The notes below the pieces were generated by a model, which worked only from the letters and a program-made list of their open reading frames with translations, searched no databases and was not told the DNA's origin. A program made the translations under genes and the position numbers. From Argyresthia goedartella (Eukaryota; Arthropoda; Insecta; Lepidoptera; Argyresthiidae), in the NCBI GenBank assembly GCA_949825045.1, contig OX463815.1:28883356-28947355 (forward strand): a DNA stretch of 64,000 nt, written 5' to 3'. Positions 51,901 to 61,846 of the stretch are shown in pieces; positions within the stretch are counted from its first letter, which is position 1; each line of letters begins with the position of its first letter.

Positions 51901-52974
51901 TATGCAAGCATGGTCACTGTACATTCATTTTATGTTACAACTGTTGTACTGTTGGCTAACCTGTGAAAAGATATGCCGCATCCAGCATAGGATTCACGTC
52001 CGCAACCACTAATGCAACACTTAACCATTTTAAAATAGAATCGAATATATCGATTAATGAAAATGAGTAAGTACCTAATACTATTCGATACTATCGAATA
52101 ATATACTATCTATCGATATTCAAACATATATTTCGATACTATTGCTTGCTCATAAAAGGCAATATAGATGTTTTAAATCCATAGCTGCGGCGATGGGTTA
52201 GCCCCCTTTCACGCAAAAAATGGAGTATTGAATAACTGGCTCAAAGTGGGCAAAATTGTGCCTCCGTATGGGAAAAGGCGTGACGCTATGTTTATGTAGA
52301 TGTTTTAAAACAACACGATCTATATTACCGTATCGAAAATTACGAAAGCAAATCTATAGATATTATCGAAACGCGATGATAAATAGTATCATTTTTTTGT
52401 CAATTTCATCGATGCTATCAAGCGATATCGATAGAATCGATAGTATCGGCAAAATTCAATAGTATCGCCTGATTTTCACTATCGATATTAACGATACTAT
52501 CAATAGTTGACTGTTTTCAAGGTAAACTATCGATAGTGCAACTTTAGTTATTGTAACAACACTACTCCGCGCGTTGTCAAATAGTATTATTGATCTGAGT
52601 TGCCAGCAATAATAATTGGAAGCAAACGGATTTTTACAATTATTTCTTGCTGGCAATCTGAAAGAAAGGGACACAGAGACCTTCTCACTCGGCTCGTTCC
52701 TACTGTGTGGTTAGGACTTTTAAATATAAACGTTATAACGGTGAGATAAGGTTGATTTTTGTAACTAGCATTTTGAGAAGAGCGCAGTCCTCTTAATTAT
52801 ATTACGTCCATGAGTTGCTCTTACTTATTGTCACATTGAAAATTACTTTTTTTCTTTTACAGACATACCGGTGTAGCCAGATCCTTGTGCCCTACTCCGA
52901 TAGCATCAGCGCCGGTGCCTCAAAGATCAAACGGCATCATCTCGAAAGCCCTGGACTATGTACTTGGCTGGTGA
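45749..52974 (+). CDS. NUP35: NUP35 (Nup53) orthologue, whole gene span (4 exons)
   Basis: Nuclear pore complex scaffold protein that binds Nup93/Nup155-type partners and the pore membrane. Four exons with matching phases give 879 nt, 292 codons (human about 326). Residues 1-160 are Ser/Pro/Gln/Asn-rich with many SP/TP sites (MEPMTLGSPTHSPSGSPNVG), as in the family's disordered N terminus. The RRM-like MPPN domain runs from about 163 to 245: HWVTVFGFPPNAANTVVARF, SNCGAILGDKQYPTQGNWAH, LRYATKAEKERAMALSGRQV, VMVGVVECRE. The last residues GIISKALDYVLGW form the conserved C-terminal amphipathic membrane-binding helix (human SLVSKAMEYMFGW). Divergent from DCAF15, convergent with GID8. Nothing appears broken. 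An AATAAA at 53418 is a candidate poly(A) signal. Confidence 0.93.
46121..46546 (+). CDS. NUP35: NUP35 exon 2
   Basis: Acceptor GATTACAG, donor GTGAGT; 426 nt. Gln/Asn/Ser-rich linker followed by the first RRM strand and helix (WVTVFGFPPNAANTVVARFS). Confidence 0.92.
47377..47590 (+). repeat. Dispersed G+C-rich repeat, copy 2
   Basis: Second copy of the 29945-30195 repeat (GTTGGCTGCGGCTTACAGGG, TCCTAGTCCTTCTACTGTA). NUP35 intron 2. Confidence 0.65.
47741..48385 (+). pseudogene. Deleted maT-like (DD37D) transposon relic
   Basis: Starts with a terminal-repeat-like GTCGGACCATAAGTTTTATC, then jumps to the middle of a transposase similar to the copy at 56251: YAHNSEEANRRIARIQRGHH and VHFYEKGFKTSALVYQNTEA. 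It lacks the N-terminal half, the first catalytic Asp and the 3' terminal repeat, with a TAA soon after GHHPSS. NUP35 intron 2. Confidence 0.6.
48390..50440. other. Rest of NUP35 intron 2
   Basis: Contains the sequence GGAGTTTCTTGCCGTTTCTT followed by GAATCGGTGTTGTC (49673-49725), a phrase common at the 3' ends of lepidopteran retroelements, and an AT-rich tail to about 49840. A CTCGCACTTG end fragment occurs at about 50310. Otherwise unassigned. Confidence 0.4.
50442..50628 (+). CDS. NUP35: NUP35 exon 3
   Basis: Acceptor TTTTCCAG, donor GTAATA; 187 nt. Rest of the MPPN RRM (NWAHLRYATKAEKERAMALS) and a Pro/Arg linker (REPPRLTAHSPGTRMTSPER). Confidence 0.92.
51045..51560 (+). repeat. Dispersed repeat with GTCCGTCCGTC core, copy 2, internally triplicated
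   Basis: Same family as 2769-2975. The module TATTTAAGGGGGCTCCCAYA with CAACGTGAT recurs at about 51225, 51370 and 51505, so the 3' part is repeated three times in diverged form. NUP35 intron 3. Confidence 0.6.
52030..52540. repeat. Cluster of TATCGA/TCGATA motifs
   Basis: About a dozen copies of TATCGA or its complement in 510 bp, some as TATCGATA or ATCGATAG, spaced irregularly. NUP35 intron 3. Could be a degenerate simple repeat, a MITE, or a protein-binding cluster. Confidence 0.6.
52863..52974 (+). CDS. NUP35: NUP35 exon 4 (stop codon)
   Basis: Acceptor TTTTACAG; 112 nt. Encodes HTGVARSLCPTPIASAPVPQ, then RSNGIISKALDYVLGW and TGA. The terminal helix is the strongest diagnostic of NUP35. 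Confidence 0.93.
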
Positions 52975-53685
52975 CAACTGCTAGAAGTGGGTTTATGGGA
53001 TCAAGGAGCAAAATGGATCCCAGAATATGAATACAATTGTGAATAACTGGTGTAATTAGGTTAAAGATTTTGCAATTGACTTACGATTCACTTGGGCCAT
53101 TCCGTTAACTCATTAATCATGCCAGTGGTGTGCACAGGTTGTTGGTATATGGGGTAGGCAGGACAATGAAATATATGGAAAAAAAAGCTATTTACCGACC
53201 ACAGAATTGGCTTCCGATCTTCGTGACGAATCTCTGCCATTCTTTTTAACCTTTATTTTGTGTCATTTTGATTGCCGGTGTACGTCACCATTTTTCAATA
53301 TTGTTTTATTTCGCCGCAAAGGAAAAGTTATAAAATGTATCCTTTTTCACTTTAGCCAAATACATATCCTTCTTTATAGGTATACATCTCACATGTATTA
53401 TACAGTCACAATTAGCAAATAAATAACCAAAAATAAAACAAGCTAAACACTGTCTACGAGAAGAAAACTTTTGAGTAAAAGGCGCCCGCCGCCAGCCCAG
53501 CTGTTGAATTAGAATACGATACGCTCATCAAATTGAAATCCCGAACGTCCTCTAGCAATATCATGGCGTCTTCGTAAATAATTTGGGCAATGCAAGTCGC
53601 CCGCTTCGCCCAAGCGAGAGTGACGCGAAGTGAGCGCGGGCGCAAACTACAGCTGGACCTCCGCTATAAACACGACCCCACGTTT

Positions 53686-53922
53686 AGGGTTACCATATCT
53701 CAGGCTTTTCATGTTCATCTGAGGATTCCGGCCGGATTTAGGTAATTTCAGGATTTTTTAGTAAAATATAGTATTTTTTTAGATCTTGATTATCACAGTA
53801 ACAAATGATAATCTTCCTTTTATTTTTTATCGTTATAAACAAGATGTAAAAAAATACTATGTTTTTTTACCTACAAAGCTTAAATTCGAGAAAATCTCAG
53901 GCTTTTTAAATTTGGTAACCCT
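53686..53922. mobile_element. ~237-bp MITE-like element
   Basis: Ends AGGGTTACCA (53686) and TGGTAACCCT (53913-53922) are perfect 10-bp inverted repeats. ATCTCAGGCTTTT occurs near both ends as a direct repeat. No coding content. Confidence 0.5.
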
Positions 53923-54030
53923 ATCCGCGTTACGCGAAAATCTTATGTGTAACGGACAAGGCTCCTGAAGACCATCGTGAGGGTCAAACTGTAGAAGGTA
54001 ATCAATAAAAAAGGAACTGAAAACCGGGTA

Positions 54031-54126
54031 TGAATAATAATAATAATAATACCTTGGACACTATTTACACACATTGATCTAGCCCCAAACTAGGATTCCC
54101 TGTATCTTGGGTACTAGAAAACGATA
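54031..54126 (-). mobile_element. tRNA-derived SINE, family A, 3' end only
   Basis: TAATAATAATACCTTGGACA to GGGTACTAGAAAACGATACA, as in the copies at 16286 and 20101; the tRNA-like head is missing. Confidence 0.75.
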
Positions 54127-54129
54127 CAC

Positions 54130-55100
54130 GAATTAATGCTAACTTAATCCCCTGCGCCGCACGAAAATATCGCTGCGCGCTCGATTGCATCTCATCTTAG
54201 TCACTATTATGGATTCGATTCATCATCATAATTTTAGAAAAGGCATTGCTTTTCCTGTCGCTAATTCCCGTGAGACCCGGAAATCGAAACATTGCTTGGT
54301 ACCTAACTCTTTATTAATTTGTGGCTGCCTTTGGAATTTGGGGTCAACGGACGGGGCGTGCGGGGAATCTGATCGGACTCGAAAAATCGATAATTATAAA
54401 TTCGCGCGGGCGGGTTTGTATGATATACCTGCGTTTTTATTTTATGTTTGCTATAATGAATCCATATTTTATTGAAATACTTTATTGACTGCTTGGCACA
54501 AGTGCGTCGTAAGTTATTTTTATTTACTCGTAACTTAAGCAAAGGAAAACTTGTGCTCAACAATATTGAAAAACTAACAAACAAACTCTTCATAATAAAA
54601 GAAACTACCTACAAGAAAGGACTTCTCAAATAAATTCAAAGTAGAAATTATTTATCAAAGATAGAACAAACACAAACAAAAATAAACAAACTAAGACAGG
54701 TAAATTATTTATCAATTATTAATTAAAAAACCTTATGTCTAAAAATCTTATACTGTTAACATCGTGACCAAGTATTATTTTGTAGTTCTGGGTTTTACTT
54801 TTCATAGATTTCATACATCTTCTGGTCTACATGCTACTTTTAAAAAACTTACATCAATATCATTTAGTTTAGAAAACATACAACTAGATGGTTAACATTA
54901 TCTTAAGCATCAATAATTGTCATGACATAAGACCAGTAACAAACATGAATTGATACCTATTTAATTTTTAACCAAAATGCTGCAAATAGTAATAATAAAT
55001 TATACACAATTTCTTAGCATCAAAGGTGGCTTCATTTCCTTATTTTCAAGCAATTATATGTAGAGCAGACACAATTGATTAATAAAAATCTGTGATCTCG
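54130..55100. other. Intergenic, between NUP35 and GID8 ends
   Basis: AT-rich. Frames at 54185-54475 and 54303-54593 on opposite strands have no family features. Nothing assigned. Confidence 0.35.
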
Positions 55101-55104
55101 TGAA

Positions 55105-55615
55105 AGAGCTACTGGTCCATGAAAAAGCTGATGAAGGGCAACCTTCCACTGTCACTGAAGCGAAAACTCGTCGACATGTGTATCCTGCCCATCCTAACAT
55201 ACGGTGCTCAAACTTGGTCGCTGACGGAGATCCAGAAGTCCAAACTCAAGGTTTGCCAAAGAGCGATGGAGCGAAGTATAACCGGTGTCAGGCTGACCGA
55301 CCATGTTAGAAACACGACATTGCGCTCCATCACTGGCATTGCTGACGTTGGCGCAAAGACCGCTAGGCTGAAGTGGGACTGGGCCGGACACGTGTGCCGC
55401 ATGCACCCCCAAAAATGGGCCAAACTGGCCACCGAATGGGTGCCCACTGATGGCCATCGAAACAGAGGTAGGCCGAGGCGTCGATGGCGGGACGACCTGG
55501 ACAGGTTTTTGCCGAACTGGGTGGGGGCAGCACAGCACAGGGAGGAATGCTCTGAGATAGGGGAGGCCTTTGCCCAGCAGTGGGACACTATGCAAGCTAA
55601 ATGAGATCTCGTGAA
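55105..55615 (+). pseudogene. RTE-type LINE ORF C-terminal fragment (5'-truncated)
   Basis: Frame of 161 codons: MKKLMKGNLPLSLKRKLVDM, ILPILTYGAQTWSLTEIQKS, KLKVCQRAMERSITGVRLTD, LKWDWAGHVCRMHPQKWAKL, RGRPRRRWRDDLDRFL and EAFAQQWDTMQAK with a stop. This is the post-RT C-terminal domain of an RTE-like endonuclease/reverse transcriptase. No EN or RT catalytic motif, so a 5'-truncated insertion, with few lesions and probably fairly young. Confidence 0.8.
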
Positions 55616-55623
55616 TCTTGTGA

Positions 55624-55629
55624 TTTATT
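55624..55629 (-). terminator. Candidate GID8 poly(A) signal
   Basis: AATAAA on the minus strand, about 70 nt past the GID8 stop and before the RTE fragment. Confidence 0.5.
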
Positions 55630-55699
55630 ATTAGATAAATTGCATCATATATAAACTATTCCATATCTAGTATGCTAATTTTGGATTGGGATGTAGAAA

Positions 55700-55885
55700 T
55701 TACTTATTCAATGTGTATTGCTCTATTGTTGCAGTAGCCAGATCAATCATCTTTGCATATTTGACACTGTGTTTGTCAAGTTCATTCTGTGACCATAGAA
55801 TCATGCGCAGAAGACTGCATAGCTTGGGGTTGGTGTACTCTTGGTTTTCCATCTTCAGGATGGCAGCATTTAGTTCACTTGCAAT
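55700..55885 (-). CDS. GID8: GID8 exon 4 (stop codon)
   Basis: Acceptor GTTTGCAG; 186 nt including TAA at 55702-55700. [20 protein letters not shown] to [10 protein letters not shown]. Confidence 0.93.
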   Translation of the reverse strand: MASELNAAILKMENQEYTNPKLCSLLRMILWSQNELDKHSVKYAKMIDLATATIEQYTLNK

Positions 55886-58800
55886 CTGCAAACATATAAT
55901 TTTAGAGTTTATATAGCAAAACAAATGATGTTAATTTAGGTGTAGGTAGTTTAAATAATAATGGGCTTAATAATGAATAAGGCTAAGGTGTCAGAATTTT
56001 ACAAAAAGCAGCACTTAGTATTAAACACAACCCTGGCTGTGGACATCACACCAGTTTTTGTTTCGTTGTAATAGGCTTTGTGAATTTGGCTTACGGCATC
56101 TACGCGTCTCTCTACGACTCGCAGTCATTCTGAGTTCGGGCGGCCGCTCGAACTCGCAGTCGCAAAAAGTTATTTCTTATTATCTTCTAACACCAGTATG
56201 AATGCTGTTGAGCTATTATAAAATTACGTGTGCTTAGTGTATAATATATACACAGTCAGGTCATAAGTTCTGTCACACAATAAAACTTGAATTTAGAACG
56301 CTGGCCACAAAAAAAAATATTGAATTCGAATTTTTCATGAAAAGAAAAATGTGTACTTTTTAGAATTTTCCTCATTATTAAATATGGAGTGGACACTTAA
56401 AGAAGACCGTGTCGCAGTTATTGCGTTGCATCGTTGCGGTTACGTGCCAATTCAGATTTTCGACTTACTGAAAAAATTTTATATAACCAAAAGATTCGTT
56501 TATCGTACCATAAAACGATACAATGAAGACTCTAGTGTAGATTACAGGTCAAGAAGTGGTCGCCCTCGCTCTGTTAGGACTCCAGCAGTGATATTAAAAG
56601 CTGTGAAGGCGCGAATTCAAAGAAATCCCATACGTAAGCAGAAACTGTTGGCCTTTCAGATGGGGTTAAGCAGGACCACGGTGAAAAGGGTGTTAAATGA
56701 AGACTTAGGGCTTAGGGCATATCGAAGAAAAACAGAACATCGTTTGGACGCTCGTTTAATGGACCTGAGACTGAAGAGATGCCGCGCTTTGTTGAAGCGG
56801 TACGCGGGAAAAAAGCATCGGAAAATTCTTTTTTCGGATGAAAAAATTTTCACCGTGGAAGAGAGCTACAACAAACAAAATGATAAGGTGTACGCACACA
56901 GCAGTGAAGAAGCGAGCAACCGTATTCCGCGTGTCCAACGAGGTCATATTCCATCCTCGCTCATGGTTTGGTTGGGAGTCTCTTATAGGGGCTTAACTGA
57001 GGTACATTTTAGTGAGAAGGCGTAAAAATGAATGGAGTTGTGTATCAAAATACAGTCTTCAAGAACCTTGTAGAACCTGTTTCTCATACCATGTTTAATA
57101 ACAGGCACTGGGTATTCCAACAAGGTTCTGCGCCAGCTCATAGAGCGAAAAGCACACAAGACTGGCTGGCGGCGCGTGAAATCGACTTCATCCGGCACGA
57201 AGACTGGCCCTCCTCCAGTCCAGATTTGAGTCCGTTAGATTACAAGATATGGCAACACTTGGAGGAAAAGGCCTGCTCAAAGCCTCATCCTGATTTGGAG
57301 TCACTCAAGGCATCCTTGATTAAGGCAGCCGCCGATATTGACATGGAACTCGTTCGTGCTGCGATTGACGACTGGCCGCGCAGAATAAAGGCCTGTATTC
57401 AAAATCGCGGGGGTCATTTTGAATAAACTTTATTACCATAAGAATCTATGTTTTATTAAGTTCATTTTGCTATATAAATGTTTACATAAATAATAAACAT
57501 GTCTAAATTATTTCATATTGCACATGTGACAGAACTTATGACCTGACTATGTATATTTTATAATGAATGAGGGATTTTACAAAGGCCTATCTGACAACTT
57601 ACCTAAAGTGGTCTTTATTATGGTGGCACAGTATTTTTCGAAAAATAGTGATTACGTGGGTGTTGAATTGCGTGGGATAAAATTACAAAAGTAAGTAAAA
57701 TCTTTTTTAAACTTATACACCCACTGGTATGTCCGTCTCGTCTATCCAATTGTCCGTCCTAGGTAGACAGTACTGTTTTTTTATCTAATACTATTCTGTT
57801 TATTTCGTCGAAAATAGCTTGGTACCTGAGTCTATGAAGAATAATGGTTTACAAAATTGGTGTCATGGACTGTTGATGGAATGAGGACTTGGATTTGGAT
57901 GAGTACTAGAACTCAGGAACCAGGAATAGTAAGACATTCGTGTTTGGACTCAATTTGTGAAGGATGATGAGCTGGTTTCGCCAACTTGGTTTCATAAGCT
58001 GGTGTTGGAATGAGGATTTTGATAAGTACTGGAACTCAGGAACCAGCAGTAGTACGGCAGTCGTGTTTGGTCTCAATTTGTTAAGGCTAGTGAGCTGGTT
58101 TCACGAAAATAGTTTCACGAACTGGTGATGGAATGAGGACTTGAGGAGGAGGCGCATAGTAAACTGGTTACTGTACGCGCAAACAATACCTACGGTGAGC
58201 GAACGAGCTCCTACATGATTCCGCGCTTAATCAATAACCTACCTACACAAATCAGGAACTCGATCACGCAGACAAATATTAAATACAAACTAAAAACATA
58301 CTTTCTCTCAAAATTATAAGGGTTGAATACTACTTGAGAACTGCACACTCTTTTTTGGACTTTTTAATTGAATATAGTATAATGAGTAGATAACACCACA
58401 CACAAACCTCAGTGGTTTAAGTGGTGTTCAAGATATAACTCTGATACTTTTAATATGTCATTAATTAATTAAATAAATAAATAAAAAATAAACTTGGAGA
58501 CAGTACTGACACTCAGGAACCACGAATACTCAGGCAGTCTATATTTGTTAAGGATGATGAGCTGGTTTTGCAAAATTGGCTCCATGAGCAAAACCAGCTC
58601 ATCATCCTTAACAAATTGATTCCAAACAAGACTGCCTAACTGTTTCTGGTTCCTGAGTTGCAGTACTCATCCAAGTGCTCATTCCATCACCGGCTCATGA
58701 CACCAAGTTTGCGAAACCAACTCATCGTCCTTAACTAATTGAGGCCAAACAAAAATGACTTGCTATTTCTGGTTAGTGAGCTTCAGTACTGTCTCCAAGT

Positions 58801-60604
58801 CCTCATTCCATCACGAGAATGAGGACTCAGAGACAGTATCATCTTTAAATATGTTTTAATGAATGTAATATATATAAGGTGACATTTATTTTAAGAGCCA
58901 AGTCCTTATTAAGATACTGAAGACTAGGTAGGTATTCAGTCATTTGATTCTTAAGGAATTTGACAGTGGGTGAATGACCTTTGTGGCTTACGATATCCCC
59001 AACATATTGATACAAATTCATCTTTTAACAATGAATTAAAAGACTTAGGTACATACAAGTAAAACATTTAAAAATGGGGGTATAACTTAGATACGTCAAT
59101 ACTTCACAACAGTAAGCAGTACTTTTATTTCCAATAGGATATGGCGTTATTCTACTTTTTAATAATTTTTGGGCTTAATGGCACACAAAAAATAACTTAT
59201 TTGGTGTTTTCACACTCGAGTTACTGCACATGGGCCCAATGCAGTATTTCTTGGTCATTTTAGTCTTTATTCATGAGTAATGTGGGGAGTTCTTTACAGT
59301 ATTAGCGCGCTTGAGCCAAATGAGCCCGACCAATCCAAGCAACTGAAAGCTAAAATGACATCATCTCTGATCCCACATGCTGCGCTCAGTTGATAAAATA
59401 GTTTCGCAGGAAGTCGAACTTTAGGCTTTAATAACTCCGTCAATTTTTAAGATATCGAAAAAATAAAGAGATTTTCTTTATTTTTTTATAAATTTAACTG
59501 CATTCACAGAAATTTTCGTTGGCCACATTCATTACAGACATTCAGGGAAATAACAGGTCTGAATGTTACTGTATATTGCAGGTTTCTAACAATGAGAACT
59601 CACTTTCTGACTATGTGAAGGCAATAGAAGATCAGCAAATGGGGAGGCGTGAGGATCAGGGAATGCGAGAAGTGCCAGGGATCTCTCCAGTTCAGTCAGA
59701 GCTGTCGGGTCGGCAGCCCCGGCCTCGGCAAGGGTGGCGCTGGCAAAGGACAGGGCTTCCTCTGCTCGGCCACTCCTTATGAGCTCCAGAAGTTGCAGTT
59801 GCTGGAAAACATTGTTTTTATGAAGATGATATTGTGTCCTACCACAAAAATTATCTCACAACTTATTCCAGGAAGATAGGTAGGCAGAGATTGAAGATCT
59901 TGACAGTTAGAAATCTAAATGATGAAATTATATTTGAACTAAATGAAGTTTGCTGGTTCCTGATCCTGGTACATAATTAAAGCTGCAGAGCACAGATATC
60001 ACAGTAATTCATCTGGTAACATGTAATTACAAATAAATTCAACACACTTGCAGGTGGAAATACAAATATCTGTCATTATCCAGAAGCTCGGGATGTAGGG
60101 AGTTGACCATCGCAATAGCCTCTGGTATCCGGCCGCACTGGACCGCCTCGCGGATCAGTATGCGCTCATCCAGGGAGCTGCACAAAGCTGGCTCTTGAAG
60201 GCCTGCCTCTTGCTGGAATGTCAGTGCAGCCTCCTTAAATCCCTCTGTGACAACAAAGAAAACTGCAATGAATGCATGCATAGGATTTACTAAATAGAAC
60301 CAAAATGTGGTAACAGTTTGATGTTGCCAATTGTAGAAGGCAAGCAAGCTCGCAGATATTTTTTCTAGCAGTTCAGGGCTTGCATAGTTATAGCTGACAA
60401 CAGAAAAAATGTAGAGCCGCTGCGAGGGCTCTAAAACCGGGTGAAAAGGGCAATGATGATAAGAAGAAAGTCATAGGAACCTGTCACTAGATAGTTCATG
60501 ATCAGCATGTTCATATCCGTCCGAGATATCTTCAAATCATCGTCGTTCTCACGATTGTAAGGCTTGTCTTTCTTATCGGTAGTATTGTTAGAGTCGAAAC
60601 TCAT
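55700..60604 (-). CDS. GID8: GID8/TWA1 orthologue, whole gene span (4 exons)
   Basis: Scaffold subunit of the CTLH/GID E3 ubiquitin ligase. Four minus-strand exons join in phase to 705 nt, 234 codons (human 228). LisH motif at about 30-60 ([20 protein letters not shown]), CTLH about 63-120 ([40 protein letters not shown]), CRA region about 115-230 ([79 protein letters not shown]). All align in order with human GID8 ([55 protein letters not shown]). Intron 3 (3.7 kb) holds a transposon and a minisatellite. The coding sequence looks intact. Confidence 0.95.
56251..57551 (+). mobile_element. maT-like (DD37D) Tc1/mariner-superfamily transposon, 1.3 kb
   Basis: Terminal inverted repeats CACAGTCAGGTCATAAGTTC (56251) and, reversed at the right end (57551), CATAGTCAGGTCATAAGTTC, flanked by TA (56249-56250 and 57552-57553). 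Carries one transposase gene on the plus strand. Located in GID8 intron 3, in the opposite sense. Confidence 0.85.
56384..57426 (+). pseudogene. DD37D transposase, one frame break and mutated catalytic Asp
   Basis: Helix-turn-helix part [40 protein letters not shown]; catalytic core [20 protein letters not shown] (first Asp), [20 protein letters not shown] (Gly where the second Asp is expected), [20 protein letters not shown] (third Asp; 37 residues from the mutated position). The frame breaks at 57023 (TAA, then frame change before [16 protein letters not shown]). C terminus [12 protein letters not shown] is present. It is inactive on two counts but otherwise full-length; the start Met is chosen from the family-like beginning rather than the upstream ATG at 56351. 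Confidence 0.8.
58155..58490 (+). mobile_element. LINE 3' end inserted in the minisatellite
   Basis: Encodes [40 protein letters not shown] and [11 protein letters not shown] then a stop, like the C terminus of a non-LTR ORF2, with an AATAAATAAATAAAAAATAA tail. 5'-truncated; clade not determined. Confidence 0.6.
58544..58615. other. Perfect 28-bp hairpin at the array reversal point
   Basis: 58544-58571 is the exact reverse complement of 58588-58615 (outer TTTGTTAAGGATGATG, inner GAGCTGGTTTTGC), with a 16-nt loop. Confidence 0.9.
58850..59600. other. Rest of GID8 intron 3, nothing assigned
   Basis: AT-rich sequence without recognisable coding or repeat content. Confidence 0.35.
59604..59801 (-). 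CDS. GID8: GID8 exon 3
   Basis: Acceptor TTTTCCAG, donor GTGAGT; 198 nt, phase 0 both sides. [54 protein letters not shown]. The linker LLPSHSQK replaces human HTMQRQK. Confidence 0.92.
60048..60244 (-). CDS. GID8: GID8 exon 2
   Basis: Acceptor TGTCACAG, donor GTGTGT; 197 nt. [20 protein letters not shown] to [13 protein letters not shown]. Confidence 0.95.
60481..60604 (-). CDS. GID8: GID8 exon 1 (start codon)
   Basis: ATG at 60604; [20 protein letters not shown] then [20 protein letters not shown]. Donor GTTCCT is canonical only at GT; it is accepted because phase and the LisH motif join exactly to exon 2. Confidence 0.9.
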
Positions 60605-60955
60605 GTTTGTTGTTTTGCAGACGATATGCTGATTTAGATATAGAGAAGTAGCGATGAAAATATCGAAATGAGACGCGAACAAGGGCGAATAGGCGCTTTT
60701 GTGTATATTTTTGACATATCAGTCAGCTGTTGACAGTTGTGTTCTTGTACTTGTGGTGCGCGTATGGGAATAAGTAAGTTGGTGTATTTTGAAGTGAGTT
60801 TATATAAGATGACATATCGAGCGTTGGGATTTTTTTAAACATTTTGTTGGAAAATTCTGCCTGTTTAGGGATATGGATGTAGGTAGTTACATGCACAGAT
60901 ACTAGTAGTGATATTAAAGTCGGGTCAAGATAGGTGCACTGAGCCAAACTAAATT
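60605..60955. promoter_or_regulatory. GID8 upstream region
   Basis: 350 bp between the GID8 start codon and the 3' end of an I-like LINE; must hold the 5' UTR and core promoter. No TATA box or other element could be assigned. Confidence 0.35.
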
Positions 60956-61196
60956 CATTTTTTTTTTCTATGTAATGGCTTTCATCGTTTTGATGATTCT
61001 GCCAGTGTCAAAGTATCGGCGATGGCACGGAATGATACTGAGAATTCTCCGGAGAAAATCTGAGGATTTCCGGAACCTAGAAAAAAAGGACAAAATAATA
61101 GATACATAAATATATAATACTGTTAGTTTAATTAAATTAGTCCACAACAGGGACACAACTACAGTTAGAGTTTGATGTTATTAACAATTAATGAAA

Positions 61197-61846
61197 TTAC
61201 ACAAGGTTTGGATAAATGGGGAATTTATGATAATAGAGATTTGAAATTGGAAGGTCGGGGATGAAAGGAAGAAGAAGATTGTACAAGGAAACGTTAAGAT
61301 TAGGGCATTCAAAAAATATGTGATCAACAGAGCCCTCGGCAAGACCACACTCACAAAGAGAGTTATCCCTGACCCTAATTTTAGCCAGGTGCACCGGAGT
61401 GCACGAATGACCCAAACGTAGACGACAAATTGTAGATTTGGTGCGTTTATCCGAGTCGCTGAATTTGAACGATTCCTTTGAAACCCTGGTAGGTTTCAAA
61501 GGAATCGTATTCTGGATTTCTCCATAGAATTTGCCTTTGATCTGACGGCTAGCTTGCCAAGCCTCGTTCCATGATTTATATAGGTGTGTTTTAGAGATGG
61601 AACATATGTATATCTGAACTGAAATTACGGAAATATTCAGAGCCACCCAAGGCTATAGCATTTTTCGCGCAGGAATCGGCCTCCTCGTTTCCCGTAACAC
61701 CCGCATAACTAGGGATCCAACCCAACACAATTTCCAATCGCTGACGTTGACAGTCATACAAAAATTCTTTAATTTTTAATATAACTGGGAATTTAATTTT
61801 GGATCTGAACTGGTTTGACAAGATGGCTTGAAGACAACTGGACAAA
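61197..61846 (-). pseudogene. I-like LINE ORF2, RNase H end and C terminus
   Basis: Two frames: CLQAILSNQFRSKIKFPVIL to GNEEADSCAKNAIALGGSEY (last RNase H Asp), then after a second shift at about 61620 SISKTHLYKSWNEAWQASRQ, STICRLRLGHSCTPVHLAKI and the Cys/His motif CECGLAEGSVDHIFFEC. In total copy 2 shows one nonsense and two frame changes across about 2.8 kb. Confidence 0.75.

Larger units (their letters stand above)
57840..58840. repeat. ~110-bp minisatellite array with orientation reversal
   Basis: Degenerate units containing GATGGAATGAGGACTTGGA, ACTCAGGAACCAGGAATAG, TTAAGGATGATGAGCTGGTT. About 2.5 units forward (57840-58150), an interruption by a LINE tail (58155-58490), one partial forward unit (58491-58580), then about two units in reverse (58588-58840). 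GID8 intron 3. Confidence 0.8.

Noticed and set aside
55194..55595. Minus-strand frames of 126-133 codons opposite the RTE fragment
   Set aside because: Antisense shadows; the plus strand carries the recognisable RTE C terminus.
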